From NCBI RefSeq assembly GCF_030694375.1, contig NZ_JAUXYL010000041.1, positions 124,001 through 188,000 on the forward strand: a DNA stretch of 64,000 nucleotides. The letters are read 5' to 3'. The translations under genes were made by a program, and so were the position numbers. This document shows, piece after piece, positions 1 to 9,675 of this stretch. Position 1 is the first letter of the stretch. Each line of letters starts with the position of its first letter. Source of the stretch: Algoriphagus sp. (GTDB lineage: Bacteria; Bacteroidota; Bacteroidia; Cytophagales; Cyclobacteriaceae). The notes below the pieces were generated by a model, which saw only the letters and a list, made by a program, of their open reading frames with translations, was not told where the DNA came from and ran no database searches.

Positions 1-963
1 TTGTTCAATAACAAAGTAACCGGTAGTGTTGACTACTACACCAGAAATATATCTGACCTGTTGTTCAATGTTCCTGTAGCTACAGGTGCACCAAACCCAT
101 TTGATCCAGGAAGATTCAATACTGCAGGTTCGACTTGGGTAAACTTGGCAGATTTAAGAGCTGCAGGTTTTGAATTTCTAGCCTCTGTCAATCAGATCGG
201 TAAAGGTTCATTGAAATGGTCTCCAACCTTCAATTTTACAATTTATGACAAAACCTCCATCGAAAGCTTATCAGCCGGTGAATTAGGTTTCGAAGAATTG
301 AGATTTGCAACTCCGGGTTCTCCTGGACAAAACAACAACCCGATTATCTACAACAGAGTAGGTCAGAATTTGGGTGATTTCTACGGTCCTCGTTTGAATG
401 GCTTAACTGAAAACGGTGAGTACATTCTCTCTACTACTGACCCGAATGAATTCGAAAAGTTGGGTAATGGTCTGCCTAAAGGTGAATTTGGTTTTGCCAA
501 CAGCTTTATGTACGGTCAATGGACCCTGAACTTCTTCTTTAGAGGCGCTTGGGGACATGATCTTTACAACTCTTACAGAGGTTTCTATGAAAACGGTGAT
601 ACCGCCTCAAACACATGGAACTCAGTTGTGACAGATAAGACACCTACAAGCCCTTTGGTAAAATCACCTCCGACATTTAATAGCTCATTGGTGGAAGATG
701 CATCGTTTATCCGATTGGACAACGCGGAATTGGGTTATAATTTCCAAACCAAATCTCCGAATTTGAGTTCTTTGAGAGTGTATTTCGCTGCACAGAACTT
801 ATTTACAATAACAAACTACACTGGTGTGGATCCAGAAGTAAGAATAAATGATTCCGAGAATGATAACCCATTTACATCTGCACTTTCTCCAGGAATCGAG
901 CGTAGAAATACTTACTTCCAGACTCGTTCTTTCACGTTGGGTGTAACAGTAAACTTTAAATAA
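1..963 (+). CDS. SusC/RagA-type TonB-dependent outer membrane protein, C-terminal part
   Basis: The reading frame is open from the window edge, so this is the last 320 residues of a SusC-like porin; the plug and N-terminus lie outside. The visible part is beta-barrel sequence rich in alternating aromatic and polar residues. It includes the typical late-barrel segment 'RVYFAAQNLFTITNYTGVDPE' (residues about 259-279) and ends in an aromatic strand, TLGVTVNFK, as expected for an outer-membrane barrel. In the family these proteins import oligosaccharides or peptides across the outer membrane, driven by TonB, with the SusD lid encoded directly downstream (19 bp gap). The substrate cannot be read from this fragment. 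The first codon shown (TTG) is internal, not a start. Confidence 0.93.
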   Translation: MFNNKVTGSVDYYTRNISDLLFNVPVATGAPNPFDPGRFNTAGSTWVNLADLRAAGFEFLASVNQIGKGSLKWSPTFNFTIYDKTSIESLSAGELGFEELRFATPGSPGQNNNPIIYNRVGQNLGDFYGPRLNGLTENGEYILSTTDPNEFEKLGNGLPKGEFGFANSFMYGQWTLNFFFRGAWGHDLYNSYRGFYENGDTASNTWNSVVTDKTPTSPLVKSPPTFNSSLVEDASFIRLDNAELGYNFQTKSPNLSSLRVYFAAQNLFTITNYTGVDPEVRINDSENDNPFTSALSPGIERRNTYFQTRSFTLGVTVNFK

Positions 964-982
964 CCAATCAAATTCTACAGAT

Positions 983-2473
983 ATGTTAAAATCTATAAGT
1001 AAAATCTGTTTGATGCTCCCATTGGTTTATGCATTGGGCGCATGTCAGGAGCTTGAGCAAGAGGTGTTGGACGGTGTGACTGCAGAGGATATTGCAAACA
1101 GCAAAAATCCGAATTTGATAAACGTCCTGAAAGCTTCCGCTTATTCCCGAATCGTAGGTTCATGGGGAGGTCACAATAGTATTTGGTCTATTTATGAAGT
1201 CTCTTCAGATGCAATGGCAATTCCTCAAAAGGGTGCTGACTGGGAAGACGGAGGCCAATGGATCAGAATGCACAGACATACATGGAACCCTTCTGAGGAA
1301 TCCTTCAACAACTCCTGGAACTATTGCTTCACGGCAATCGGTGAAATCAACAACCTGTTGATCCAGTTCCCGGATGTGGCAGCCTTGAATTCTGAACTGA
1401 AAGTACTGAGAGCCTTGGTTTACTTATGGTTGATTGACTCATTCGGTAATGTGCCGATTATTGACGAAACTACCACAGGTGGTAATCCAACCAATAAGAC
1501 AAGGGCAGAAGTTTTTGCATTCATTGAAAAATCCATAAAGGACAACATCGATGCATTGCCAAAGGACAACGCAAAGTCTACGGTTAATTTCTATACAGCT
1601 CAGGCTATGCTTGCCAAGCTTTATTTGAATGCGCAAATTTACACGGGTACTGCCAAATGGGCTGAGGCCGAAGCAGCAGCTGATCAGGTGATCAATAGTG
1701 GCAAATACTCTTTGTCCTCAAATTTCTTTGCCAATTTCTCGGAAAGAAACAGCGGCTCGACTGAGAATATTTTGACGCTTCCTTATGATCAGAACAACGC
1801 TCCGGGCTTCAACTTGCCTCAAATGACTTTACACTACCTAAGTCAGAGAACATACAATTTGCAAGATCAACCCTGGAATGGATATGCATCTTTGGAGGAA
1901 TTCTATAACAAATTTGATGACAAGGATGTACGTAAAAAGTCATTCCTTGTAGGTCCTCAATTTGCTTCAGACGGTACACGTTTGATTGATATCTCAGCAG
2001 AACCTAATGATCCGGACGGTCCTCCATTGACTTTTACTCCCAATATCAATATGCTTGCTCCTAATGCATTCAGACAAGCAGGTACAAGAGTAGGTAAGTT
2101 TGAATTCGCCTTAGGCGCTGCAAACAGCTTAAACAATGACTATCCTTTGATTCGTCTGGGAGATATCATCCTGATCAAAGCTGAAGCTGCATTCCGTCAG
2201 GGAAAAACAGCAGCTGCGCTTACTGCAATCAATCAGATCCGAACAAGAGCTAATATGCCTGCTTTCACTACACTCACATTGGATAATATCTTTGATGAGA
2301 GAGGTTTTGAAATGTTTGCTGAAGCAAGCCGAAGAACTGACATGATCCGATTCGGGAAATGGAATCAGCCATGGTGGGAGAAGTCAGCTTCTCAGCCATT
2401 CAGAGCACTTTTCCCAATCCCTCAAAACCAGATCAATGCTAACCCTGCGTTGAAACAAAATCCCGGTTATTGA
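983..2473 (+). CDS. SusD/RagB family nutrient-binding lipoprotein
   Basis: A 496-residue lipoprotein. The N-terminus has a hydrophobic stretch followed by the lipobox LGAC, so it should be exported by Sec and lipid-anchored at the outer membrane. The family signature regions are visible: helical TPR-like segments in the middle (RALVYLWLIDSFGNVPI at about 140-157, followed by AQAMLAKLYLNAQIYTG) and the C-terminal SusD block 'LIRLGDIILIKAEAAFRQG' then 'NQIRTRANMP' and 'GFEMFAEASRRTDMIRFGKW'. It caps the SusC channel encoded 19 bp upstream and binds the substrate at the cell surface. A hairpin follows 23 bp after the stop, suggesting a transcriptional step-down between susCD and the downstream lipoproteins. 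Confidence 0.95.
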   Translation: MLKSISKICLMLPLVYALGACQELEQEVLDGVTAEDIANSKNPNLINVLKASAYSRIVGSWGGHNSIWSIYEVSSDAMAIPQKGADWEDGGQWIRMHRHTWNPSEESFNNSWNYCFTAIGEINNLLIQFPDVAALNSELKVLRALVYLWLIDSFGNVPIIDETTTGGNPTNKTRAEVFAFIEKSIKDNIDALPKDNAKSTVNFYTAQAMLAKLYLNAQIYTGTAKWAEAEAAADQVINSGKYSLSSNFFANFSERNSGSTENILTLPYDQNNAPGFNLPQMTLHYLSQRTYNLQDQPWNGYASLEEFYNKFDDKDVRKKSFLVGPQFASDGTRLIDISAEPNDPDGPPLTFTPNINMLAPNAFRQAGTRVGKFEFALGAANSLNNDYPLIRLGDIILIKAEAAFRQGKTAAALTAINQIRTRANMPAFTTLTLDNIFDERGFEMFAEASRRTDMIRFGKWNQPWWEKSASQPFRALFPIPQNQINANPALKQNPGY

Positions 2474-2496
2474 TCGAGCCTGAATTAAATTTGAAA

Positions 2497-2527
2497 GGAA
2501 GTGTGCTTTGGTACACTTCCTTTTTTT
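2497..2527 (+). terminator. Hairpin with T-run after susD
   Basis: Stem GGAAGTGT (2497-2504) pairs with ACACTTCC (2513-2520) around an 8-nt loop and is followed directly by seven T. It has the form of an intrinsic terminator, but the next gene on the same strand starts 12 bp later. It may therefore act as an attenuator that lowers expression of the FG-GAP lipoprotein genes relative to susCD. Confidence 0.75.
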
Positions 2528-2538
2528 ACTTTAAATCC

Positions 2539-5500
2539 ATGAAGCAAAGAAACATCCTTTTACTTCTGTTTCTTTCCCTTTGTTCCTGTCAACAGGAAGA
2601 AAAAAACACTGCCCCACTTTTTCGCCTCCTCTCTGAGGATGAAACAGGTATTGCGTTTATAAATGACCTCACCTATACCGAAAAAGTAAACCCCTATACG
2701 TTTCGGAATTTTTATAACGGTGCCGGTGTGGCGCTTGGAGACATCAATAATGACGGACTGATCGATATTTTCCTGGCAGGCAACCAAACATCCAACAGAC
2801 TTTACCTTAATCTGGGTAATCTGAAATTCAAAGACATTACAGACCAAGCCGGATTAAACTCCACCGGCTATTGGTCCACTGGAGTAAGCATGGCAGACAT
2901 CAACGGAGATGGATTGCTGGACATTTATGTTTGCAAATCAGGACCTCCGGGAGGGGAGAAACGTCACAATGAACTCTTTATCAACAATGGCAACCTGACT
3001 TTCACCGAAAGTTCCAAAGAATACGGACTTGCCGAAGAAGGCCTGAGCCAGCACGCCGTTTTCTTCGATTTTGACAAAGACGGGGATCTGGATATGTACC
3101 TTCTCAGCAATTCCGGGCGGTCTGTTGGAATCTACGACCTCCGTGAGGGACAGCGTGAAATCCGGGATCCCGAGGGTGGAAATAAACTCTTCAGAAACGA
3201 CGGCAACAAATTCACCGACGTTTCCGAAGCAGCAGGAATATTTGGAAGTAGCATTGGTTATGGACTCGGGGTTACCGTCGCCGATCTGAATGATGACAAC
3301 TGGCCGGACCTGTATGTCTCCAATGATTTTTTTGAGCGGGATTACCTCTATCTCAACAATCAGGATGGGACATTTTCCGAAGTCCTTCCCGAATTGCTCT
3401 CCGAAATCAGCATGGGAAGTATGGGGGCTGACATTGCGGATCTGGATAATGACAGCCGTCCGGATATTTTTGTCACAGAAATGCTCCCGAAAGATCTTGC
3501 CCGAGTCAAAACCAAAACACCCTTTGAAGATTGGGACAAATATCAGGCAAGCCTAAAAGCCGGATATCATCATCAGTTTACCCGAAACACCCTCCAACGA
3601 AATTTAGGATTTCAACCGGGAACCCAAATCCCTGTTTTCTCCGAAGTCAGCCGGATGGCAGGAGTCGAAGCCACAGACTGGAGTTGGGGCGCTTTGATTT
3701 TTGACATGGACAATGACGGACAGAAGGATATCTTCGTCGCAAACGGCATTGTAAAGGATCTAACCGATTTTGACTTTGTGGACTTTTATGTCAATAGTCA
3801 ACAACGGGTATCGGAATTCATCAGAGACTCGGTTCTATTAACCAAAATGATTGATGCATTTCCTTCCAATCCGCAGCAAAACTTCCTGTTCAAAAACAAA
3901 GGCAATTGGAATTTTGAAAACCTCTCCCAAAGCCTCGGATTGGATCAGCTTACTTTTAGCACCGGGTCTGCTTACGGAGATTTGGACAATGACGGGGATT
4001 TGGACTTGGTCATAAACAACCTGAACGAACGGACCTTCATCTATCAAAACACAAGTACCGATTCAAAAAATGGCAATTATTTAAGCATTGAACTTGGAAA
4101 TGCGTTTGGATCAAAAGTCACGGCCTTCTTCGGAAAACAAAAATTCTATCAGGAGTACCAACCTGTCAAAGGGTATATGTCATCGGTAGATCCACGGGTC
4201 CATTTTGGTTTGGGGAAAATTGAAAAATTAGACTCCCTTCAGATTCTTTGGCCAAGCGGAAAAACAAGAACGCTCAAAAATATCCAAAGCAATCAAACAC
4301 TCAAACTCTCACCTGGAATAGAGGATAAAATTCAACCAACATTCCAGGAAGCTCAAAATCAGCCTTTCCTCCAAAGTGAATCAAAGCTCCCTTTTCAGCA
4401 CAAAGAGAGTGATTTTATCGACTTCGATCGTGACCGCTTGCGGTTTTGGATGATCAGTAATGAAGGACCAAAGGCTGCAAAAGCAGACCTGAACAGAGAC
4501 GGATTGGATGATCTGTTTATTCCCGGCGCAAAAGGCCAAGCCTCTGTTTTGCTTACCCAAAACTCAAGTGGGAAATTCACCCCACAGCTAGCAGACCTTT
4601 TTGCAATGGATGCTATTTCAGAAGATGTCACTGGACATTTTTTTGATGCTGACGGAGATGGCAAACCTGATTTGCTTGTAGGCAGCGGAGGTATCGAGTT
4701 TGGAGACTATTCACCTGCCTATGCAGATCGACTTTACCTCAATGATGGTAAAGGCAACTTTCAGAAATCTCCACAAGCCTTCTCCCCTACCCCTACGGCT
4801 TTCATACTTTCCCAAGATGTCGATGGAGACGGAGATTTGGATTTGATTGTAGGAAGTCGGGCGATACCCTTTGCCTACGGGATTCCTGCGGGACTTCAGA
4901 TTTGGGAAAATGACGGCAAAGGAAGTTTCAAGGAAATTTCCCGAAATCTAAATCCCGAACTTTCTAAGCTTGGAATGCTGACTTCCGGGGCTTTGGCAGA
5001 TTTGGATGGAGACGGAGAGTTGGAACTCATTTTTACGGGGGAGTGGATGCCTGTCCGGATTTTCGCTTTTCAGGACAATAAATTACTGGAAAAAACGGCT
5101 GAATTTGGTTTTGAAAATACCGCAGGGCTATGGAATTGCCTTTATGTGGCAGATATCAATGGGGACGGAAAACCTGATATTCTTGCCGGCAACCATGGCT
5201 TAAACTCCCGACTTCGCACTTCAGAAAGCTCAAAGCTACGCATGCTGATTAATGACTTTGATCAAAATGGAGCCTTGGATCATATCCTTTCCAAGTATGA
5301 AGATCAAAAAACAATTCCCTGGGTTCTCAAACCCGCTTTACTTCGTCAAATTCCTGCTTTACGAAAGCAACTTTTAACCTATGAATCCTACCAAAATAAG
5401 TCCTTGGAAGAACTTTTCCCTGAAGCAGTTTGGGCAAATTCCTTAACTTTGGGCGCTGACATTCTGGAAACTAGCCTATGGATAAATGGAGGTCAGGGAA

Positions 5501-5826
5501 ATTTTATCCGTACTGCCTTACCCTCTGAAATTCAATCGGCACCTGTCCATTCAATCACCTCAATTTCCGCTGATTCACAACTTCCACTATTGCTCTTCGG
5601 AGGAAATCAAAGCCGGATCAAACCGGAACTGGGAAGTCAAATGGGAAGCTTTGCATGGGCACTGAAACCGCTCGGGAACAACCAATGGAAAGCGCTTCTG
5701 CCGGAGGAAAGCGGCTTGTACGTCAAAGGTGAAATCCGACAGTTCCTCCAAATTAATCTTGAAAACAAACCAAATTTAGTAGTCCTAAGAAACAATGATA
5801 CGCCACTCGTTTTTGAAATACGTTAG
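2539..5826 (+). CDS. FG-GAP/VCBS-repeat, ASPIC-UnbV (CRTAC1-like) lipoprotein, copy 1
   Basis: About 1,095 residues. The ATG at 2539 is chosen over an in-frame upstream start because it begins the lipoprotein signal MKQRNILLLLFLSLCSC; the upstream extension would run through the hairpin. Roughly thirteen calcium-loop FG-GAP/VCBS motifs of the DxNxDGxxDI type are spread over the protein (for example DINNDGLIDIF, DINGDGLLDIYV, DADGDGKPDLLV), arguing for two seven-bladed-type propeller regions. They are separated near residues 515-590 by an ASPIC/UnbV domain (HFGLGKIEKLDSLQILWPSG). The family is extracellular and of unknown biochemical role; calcium-dependent carbohydrate or protein binding is usually assumed. 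It is the first of three tandem paralogues of nearly equal length, following a susCD pair. Its last 32 bases overlap the next gene. Confidence 0.93.
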   Translation: MKQRNILLLLFLSLCSCQQEEKNTAPLFRLLSEDETGIAFINDLTYTEKVNPYTFRNFYNGAGVALGDINNDGLIDIFLAGNQTSNRLYLNLGNLKFKDITDQAGLNSTGYWSTGVSMADINGDGLLDIYVCKSGPPGGEKRHNELFINNGNLTFTESSKEYGLAEEGLSQHAVFFDFDKDGDLDMYLLSNSGRSVGIYDLREGQREIRDPEGGNKLFRNDGNKFTDVSEAAGIFGSSIGYGLGVTVADLNDDNWPDLYVSNDFFERDYLYLNNQDGTFSEVLPELLSEISMGSMGADIADLDNDSRPDIFVTEMLPKDLARVKTKTPFEDWDKYQASLKAGYHHQFTRNTLQRNLGFQPGTQIPVFSEVSRMAGVEATDWSWGALIFDMDNDGQKDIFVANGIVKDLTDFDFVDFYVNSQQRVSEFIRDSVLLTKMIDAFPSNPQQNFLFKNKGNWNFENLSQSLGLDQLTFSTGSAYGDLDNDGDLDLVINNLNERTFIYQNTSTDSKNGNYLSIELGNAFGSKVTAFFGKQKFYQEYQPVKGYMSSVDPRVHFGLGKIEKLDSLQILWPSGKTRTLKNIQSNQTLKLSPGIEDKIQPTFQEAQNQPFLQSESKLPFQHKESDFIDFDRDRLRFWMISNEGPKAAKADLNRDGLDDLFIPGAKGQASVLLTQNSSGKFTPQLADLFAMDAISEDVTGHFFDADGDGKPDLLVGSGGIEFGDYSPAYADRLYLNDGKGNFQKSPQAFSPTPTAFILSQDVDGDGDLDLIVGSRAIPFAYGIPAGLQIWENDGKGSFKEISRNLNPELSKLGMLTSGALADLDGDGELELIFTGEWMPVRIFAFQDNKLLEKTAEFGFENTAGLWNCLYVADINGDGKPDILAGNHGLNSRLRTSESSKLRMLINDFDQNGALDHILSKYEDQKTIPWVLKPALLRQIPALRKQLLTYESYQNKSLEELFPEAVWANSLTLGADILETSLWINGGQGNFIRTALPSEIQSAPVHSITSISADSQLPLLLFGGNQSRIKPELGSQMGSFAWALKPLGNNQWKALLPEESGLYVKGEIRQFLQINLENKPNLVVLRNNDTPLVFEIR

Positions 5827-6379
5827 CACGCTGATTTTCGCATCGCTCCTATTCTCCTGCCAATCCGAATATGAAAAGCTGGAAAAAAGAGAACTTGCCT
5901 CAGGCAAACAGGTCAATGAACTCTTCTTGGGATTGGAGCTGGGAATGGATCAGAAAACCTTCTTCGAGACTTGCTGGGAACTAAACAAACAAGGCAAACT
6001 TACCAATGGTCCTTCAGAACTTTCAGTGGAGTATAGGACTGAATTGGCTTCTGGAAATTCAGCCAAAATGCGTTTCTATCCGAAATTTGAGCAGGATAAA
6101 ATCTACATGATGCCCGTTGAATTTACTTACGAAGGGTGGGCGCCATGGAATGAGGAGCTAAGCGCGGAAAAACTCCGTGCCGATGTGGTCAAACTCTTTG
6201 AAGAATGGTATGGACCGGGATTTATTGAAGTCACCAATGAAGACAAATCCCAAATCGTATTTGTAAAAATGGACGGAAACCGCAGAATCCGGATTTTCAA
6301 AAAACATATTTCTATCGTAAGGGCCGAAATATCTGATCTTCCCATCGAGAAAAAATTAAAGGAAAACAGCAATTCATGA
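5795..6379 (+). CDS. Small lipoprotein of unknown function
   Basis: A 194-residue protein with a lipoprotein signal (MIRHSFLKYVSTLIFASLLFSC), so a predicted lipid-anchored envelope protein. No family is recognised. The mature part is charged and contains the segment LGLELGMDQKTFFETCWELN, which resembles the start of many small Bacteroidota lipoproteins that sense or scaffold. It overlaps the preceding FG-GAP gene by 32 bases and the following one by four (ATGA). The three are thus almost certainly co-translated, and the gene is a built-in member of the FG-GAP/haloperoxidase locus. Confidence 0.85.
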   Translation: MIRHSFLKYVSTLIFASLLFSCQSEYEKLEKRELASGKQVNELFLGLELGMDQKTFFETCWELNKQGKLTNGPSELSVEYRTELASGNSAKMRFYPKFEQDKIYMMPVEFTYEGWAPWNEELSAEKLRADVVKLFEEWYGPGFIEVTNEDKSQIVFVKMDGNRRIRIFKKHISIVRAEISDLPIEKKLKENSNS

Positions 6380-9300
6380 GAATCCTATTTCCAAGTCTTT
6401 TTCTTTTGAGTTTGCTTTTTTCCTGTTCTGAACAAAAGGAAAAAGAGCCTACGCTCTATCAGGAGATGGATGTCGATTCTACCGGCGTCAACTTCCGCAA
6501 CGACCTAAGTTTCGATGAAAACTTTAATGTTTTTACCTATCGAAACTATTACAACGGTGGAGGAGTAGCCATCGGGGACATCAATAATGACGGACTTGTT
6601 GACCTGTATTTCACCGCCAACTTAGGGCCAAACAAACTTTACCTCAATAAGGGTGACTTCAAATTTGAAGACATTACAGACGGTGCAGGGGTGGCAGGTA
6701 CCCGCGCCTGGAGCACCGGAGTAGCCATGGCTGACGTCAATGGGGACGGATTTGTCGATATTTACGTGTGTAACTCCGGCGACATCTCCGGCGACAACAA
6801 GCAAAATGAGCTATTCATCAATCAGGGCGATGGGACATTCAATGAAATGGCTGAAGCTTATGGCTTGGCAGATCAGGGATTCTCCACGCACGCGGTTTTT
6901 TTCGACTATGACAAGGACGGGGACCTCGATGTCTATCTGCTGAATAATTCCTATCAGGCAATTGGTTCATTTAACAAAATGCAGAACGAGCGAATCAAGC
7001 GGGATGCGGTTGGCGGAGACAAACTATTCCGGAATGACGGAGACAAATTCACCGACGTATCTGAAGCAGCCGGAATCTATGGTTCCATCATCGGTTTTGG
7101 TTTGGGGATTACCATCGGAGATGTAAATCAGGACACCTGGCCCGACATTTTTATTTCGAATGACTTTTTTGAAAAGGATTACCTCTACATCAACAATCAG
7201 GACGGTACGTTCACCGAATCCATGGAAAGCTCCATGCGCTCGATCAGTGCTGCTTCCATGGGTGCGGACATTGCCGACATCAACGGAGACGGACTACTGG
7301 ATATCTTTGTCACTGACATGCTTCCCGAACACCAAACCCGCCTGAAGCAGGTGACAACCTTTGAGAATTGGGATAAATTCCAGTTCAATAAAACTCACAG
7401 CTATCACTACCAATACTCCCGAAATATGCTCCATCTCAACAACGGAGATGGAACCTTCAGCGAAATCGGCAGACTGGGAAATGTAGAAGCCACAGACTGG
7501 AGTTGGGGTGCGCTGATGTTTGACATGGACAATGACGGACTACGGGATATTTTCGTGGCCAATGGCATCTACCAAGACATCACCGACCTGGATTACCTCA
7601 ATTTCATCGACGATGAGCAGACTAAGCGTAAAATCATCTCTCAGGAAGGCGTCAACTACAAAGCCCTGATCGATCCGATTCCGGTCAATCCCATCCCAAA
7701 TTATGCATTCCGAAATCTCGGGGAGCTGAAATTTGAAAACCATGCAGATACTTGGGGACTGGGCAAAGCCATCCATTCCAACGGTGCCGCCTACGGTGAT
7801 CTCAACAATGACGGCACACTCGATCTGGTCGTGAATAACGTCAATCAACCTGCTCAGATCTTCAGAAATCTGGGGAAAACAATCAATCCAAGTCATCATT
7901 CCATCCAATTCCAATTGGTGGGGAAAGGCAAAAATACACAAGCCATAGGGACGCAAATCCGCCTGAAATCAGAAGGGAAAATCTTCTATGCGGAGCAAAT
8001 GCCCAACCGGGGATTTCAATCCTCAGTAGACCCAAAGATCACCATTGGATTAGGTTCTCTTACTGAGATAGCATCCATTGAAATCCTCTGGCCTGACGGC
8101 AAATACACAGAGTTGAAAAATCAGGCCACCGATCAGTTGTTGATAGTGAAGTGGGAAGAAGCAGGAGAATTGCCAGTTGGCAAATCCTTTTTTGAAAAGA
8201 CTTCAAACCAACAATTCACCAAAGTCGAAAATCCAGGTTTGAAATTCCTTCATGAAGAAAACGCTTTCGTTGACTTTGATCGGGATCGACTGACTTACTT
8301 TATGTTTTCCACCGAGGGACCGGCATTTGCCAAAGCAGATGTAAACGGCGACGGCCTGGAGGATCTCTTTTTCGGTGGAGCAAAATCCTTTCCTGCCAAG
8401 CTATTCTTGGCAAGCCCTTCGGGCAAGTACACAGAAAGCCCTCAGGATGATTTCCTTGCAGATGCGATTTCTGAGGACACTGATGCTGTTTTCTTTGATG
8501 CGGATGGAGACGGGGATTTGGATTTGTTTGTCACCTCGGGAGGCAATGAATCAGGATTTGGATCGCCTGATCTGGCTGACCGGCTATACCTGAATGATGG
8601 AAAAGGAAACTTTCGCAAAATTTCCGGGGGAGGATTCTCTTCAGTAGTTGGAAGCAGCAGCACTGTAAAACTAATCGATATTAACGGCGACGGTGCAGTG
8701 GATTTATTTGTCGGAGGAAGACTTGTTCCATTCACCTATGGTGCTCCTGCAAGTAGCCAATTGTGGATCAATGACGGCAAAGGCAATTTTACCGAGCAGT
8801 CCGCCGCACTGGCTCCGGGTTTGAAGGACATGGGCATGGTGACCGATGCGCAGGTGCTGGACTGGGATGGAGATGGGAAAAATGACCTCGTTGTAGTCGG
8901 TGAATGGATGGCCCCCACCTTTTTCAGAAACACCGGAGGAAAGCTGGAAAAAACAGAATTGCCAAACTTGGAAAATTTGAAAGGCTGGTATCGAACAGTT
9001 GAAATCGGAGATTTCGACGGGAATGGATTACCGGACATTGCATTGGGAAATCACGGATTAAACTCCCGTTTTAAGGCTTCGGCAACCTCTCCAATAAGTT
9101 TGTTTTTGAATGACTTTGATCAAAACGGATCCATCGAGCAAATTTTCACACAGAAAGTGGGGGATATTCAAATTCCCTATACTTTGAAACATGAGTTGGA
9201 AAGGCAAGTGCCTACAATTAAGAAAAAGTACATCCGCTATGCTGATTACAACAATAAAGGACTCAATGATATTTTCTCCCAAGAAGTCATCGACAAGTCC

Positions 9301-9675
9301 ATCATCCAAGAAGTCAACAACTTTGAATCAGGAGTTTTATTGAACCTTGGCGGAGGAAATTTCGAGTGGAAGCCCTTTCCGAGATTTGCCCAACGGTCTT
9401 GGACTTTTGCAATCCAAGTGCTGGACATCAACAAAGACGGAATTCTCGATTTGATTTTGGGTGGAAATTTGGCACAGATCAAACCGGAAATCGGGAAGTT
9501 CGATGCTAGTTTTGGTGAAGTTCTCATCGGCAAAGGCGACGGAACTTTCACTTTCAACCCAAATTATCAAAATGGACTGAAGCTCGAAGGAGATGTAAGA
9601 GCCTTTTCACTTTTGGAAGGCAATCGGATTTTAGTGGTTAAAAACAGCGCTTCGGCTGAAATTTGGAACTACTGA
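6376..9675 (+). CDS. FG-GAP/VCBS-repeat, ASPIC-UnbV (CRTAC1-like) lipoprotein, copy 2
   Basis: A 1,099-residue lipoprotein (signal MRILFPSLFLLSLLFSC). It has the same architecture as the preceding paralogue. N-terminal FG-GAP calcium motifs (DINNDGLVDLYF, DVNGDGFVDIYV, DYDKDGDLDVYL and others) are followed by an ASPIC/UnbV domain at about residues 510-592 (IGLGSLTEIASIEILWPDGK). A second FG-GAP set follows (DVNGDGLEDLFF, DADGDGDLDLFV, DINGDGAVDLFV), then the conserved tail LNDFDQNGSIEQI and a Y-x2-Y motif also present in the other copies. The start overlaps the stop of the small lipoprotein gene (ATGA). The shared order of blocks shows the three copies arose by tandem duplication. The sequences have diverged well beyond near-identity, so the duplication is old and probably functional specialisation. 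Confidence 0.93.
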   Translation: MRILFPSLFLLSLLFSCSEQKEKEPTLYQEMDVDSTGVNFRNDLSFDENFNVFTYRNYYNGGGVAIGDINNDGLVDLYFTANLGPNKLYLNKGDFKFEDITDGAGVAGTRAWSTGVAMADVNGDGFVDIYVCNSGDISGDNKQNELFINQGDGTFNEMAEAYGLADQGFSTHAVFFDYDKDGDLDVYLLNNSYQAIGSFNKMQNERIKRDAVGGDKLFRNDGDKFTDVSEAAGIYGSIIGFGLGITIGDVNQDTWPDIFISNDFFEKDYLYINNQDGTFTESMESSMRSISAASMGADIADINGDGLLDIFVTDMLPEHQTRLKQVTTFENWDKFQFNKTHSYHYQYSRNMLHLNNGDGTFSEIGRLGNVEATDWSWGALMFDMDNDGLRDIFVANGIYQDITDLDYLNFIDDEQTKRKIISQEGVNYKALIDPIPVNPIPNYAFRNLGELKFENHADTWGLGKAIHSNGAAYGDLNNDGTLDLVVNNVNQPAQIFRNLGKTINPSHHSIQFQLVGKGKNTQAIGTQIRLKSEGKIFYAEQMPNRGFQSSVDPKITIGLGSLTEIASIEILWPDGKYTELKNQATDQLLIVKWEEAGELPVGKSFFEKTSNQQFTKVENPGLKFLHEENAFVDFDRDRLTYFMFSTEGPAFAKADVNGDGLEDLFFGGAKSFPAKLFLASPSGKYTESPQDDFLADAISEDTDAVFFDADGDGDLDLFVTSGGNESGFGSPDLADRLYLNDGKGNFRKISGGGFSSVVGSSSTVKLIDINGDGAVDLFVGGRLVPFTYGAPASSQLWINDGKGNFTEQSAALAPGLKDMGMVTDAQVLDWDGDGKNDLVVVGEWMAPTFFRNTGGKLEKTELPNLENLKGWYRTVEIGDFDGNGLPDIALGNHGLNSRFKASATSPISLFLNDFDQNGSIEQIFTQKVGDIQIPYTLKHELERQVPTIKKKYIRYADYNNKGLNDIFSQEVIDKSIIQEVNNFESGVLLNLGGGNFEWKPFPRFAQRSWTFAIQVLDINKDGILDLILGGNLAQIKPEIGKFDASFGEVLIGKGDGTFTFNPNYQNGLKLEGDVRAFSLLEGNRILVVKNSASAEIWNY

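Noticed and set aside
5795-6379. The small lipoprotein as a broken FG-GAP copy
   Set aside because: It has its own intact lipoprotein signal, no DxNxDG motif and overlapping start and stop with its neighbours, so it is a separate gene.
9540-9557. Many long minus-strand open frames inside the FG-GAP genes (for example across 7540-7956 and 9246-9557)
   Set aside because: They mirror the DxNxDG repeat codons of the plus-strand genes, have no signal or family features, and vanish between paralogues.
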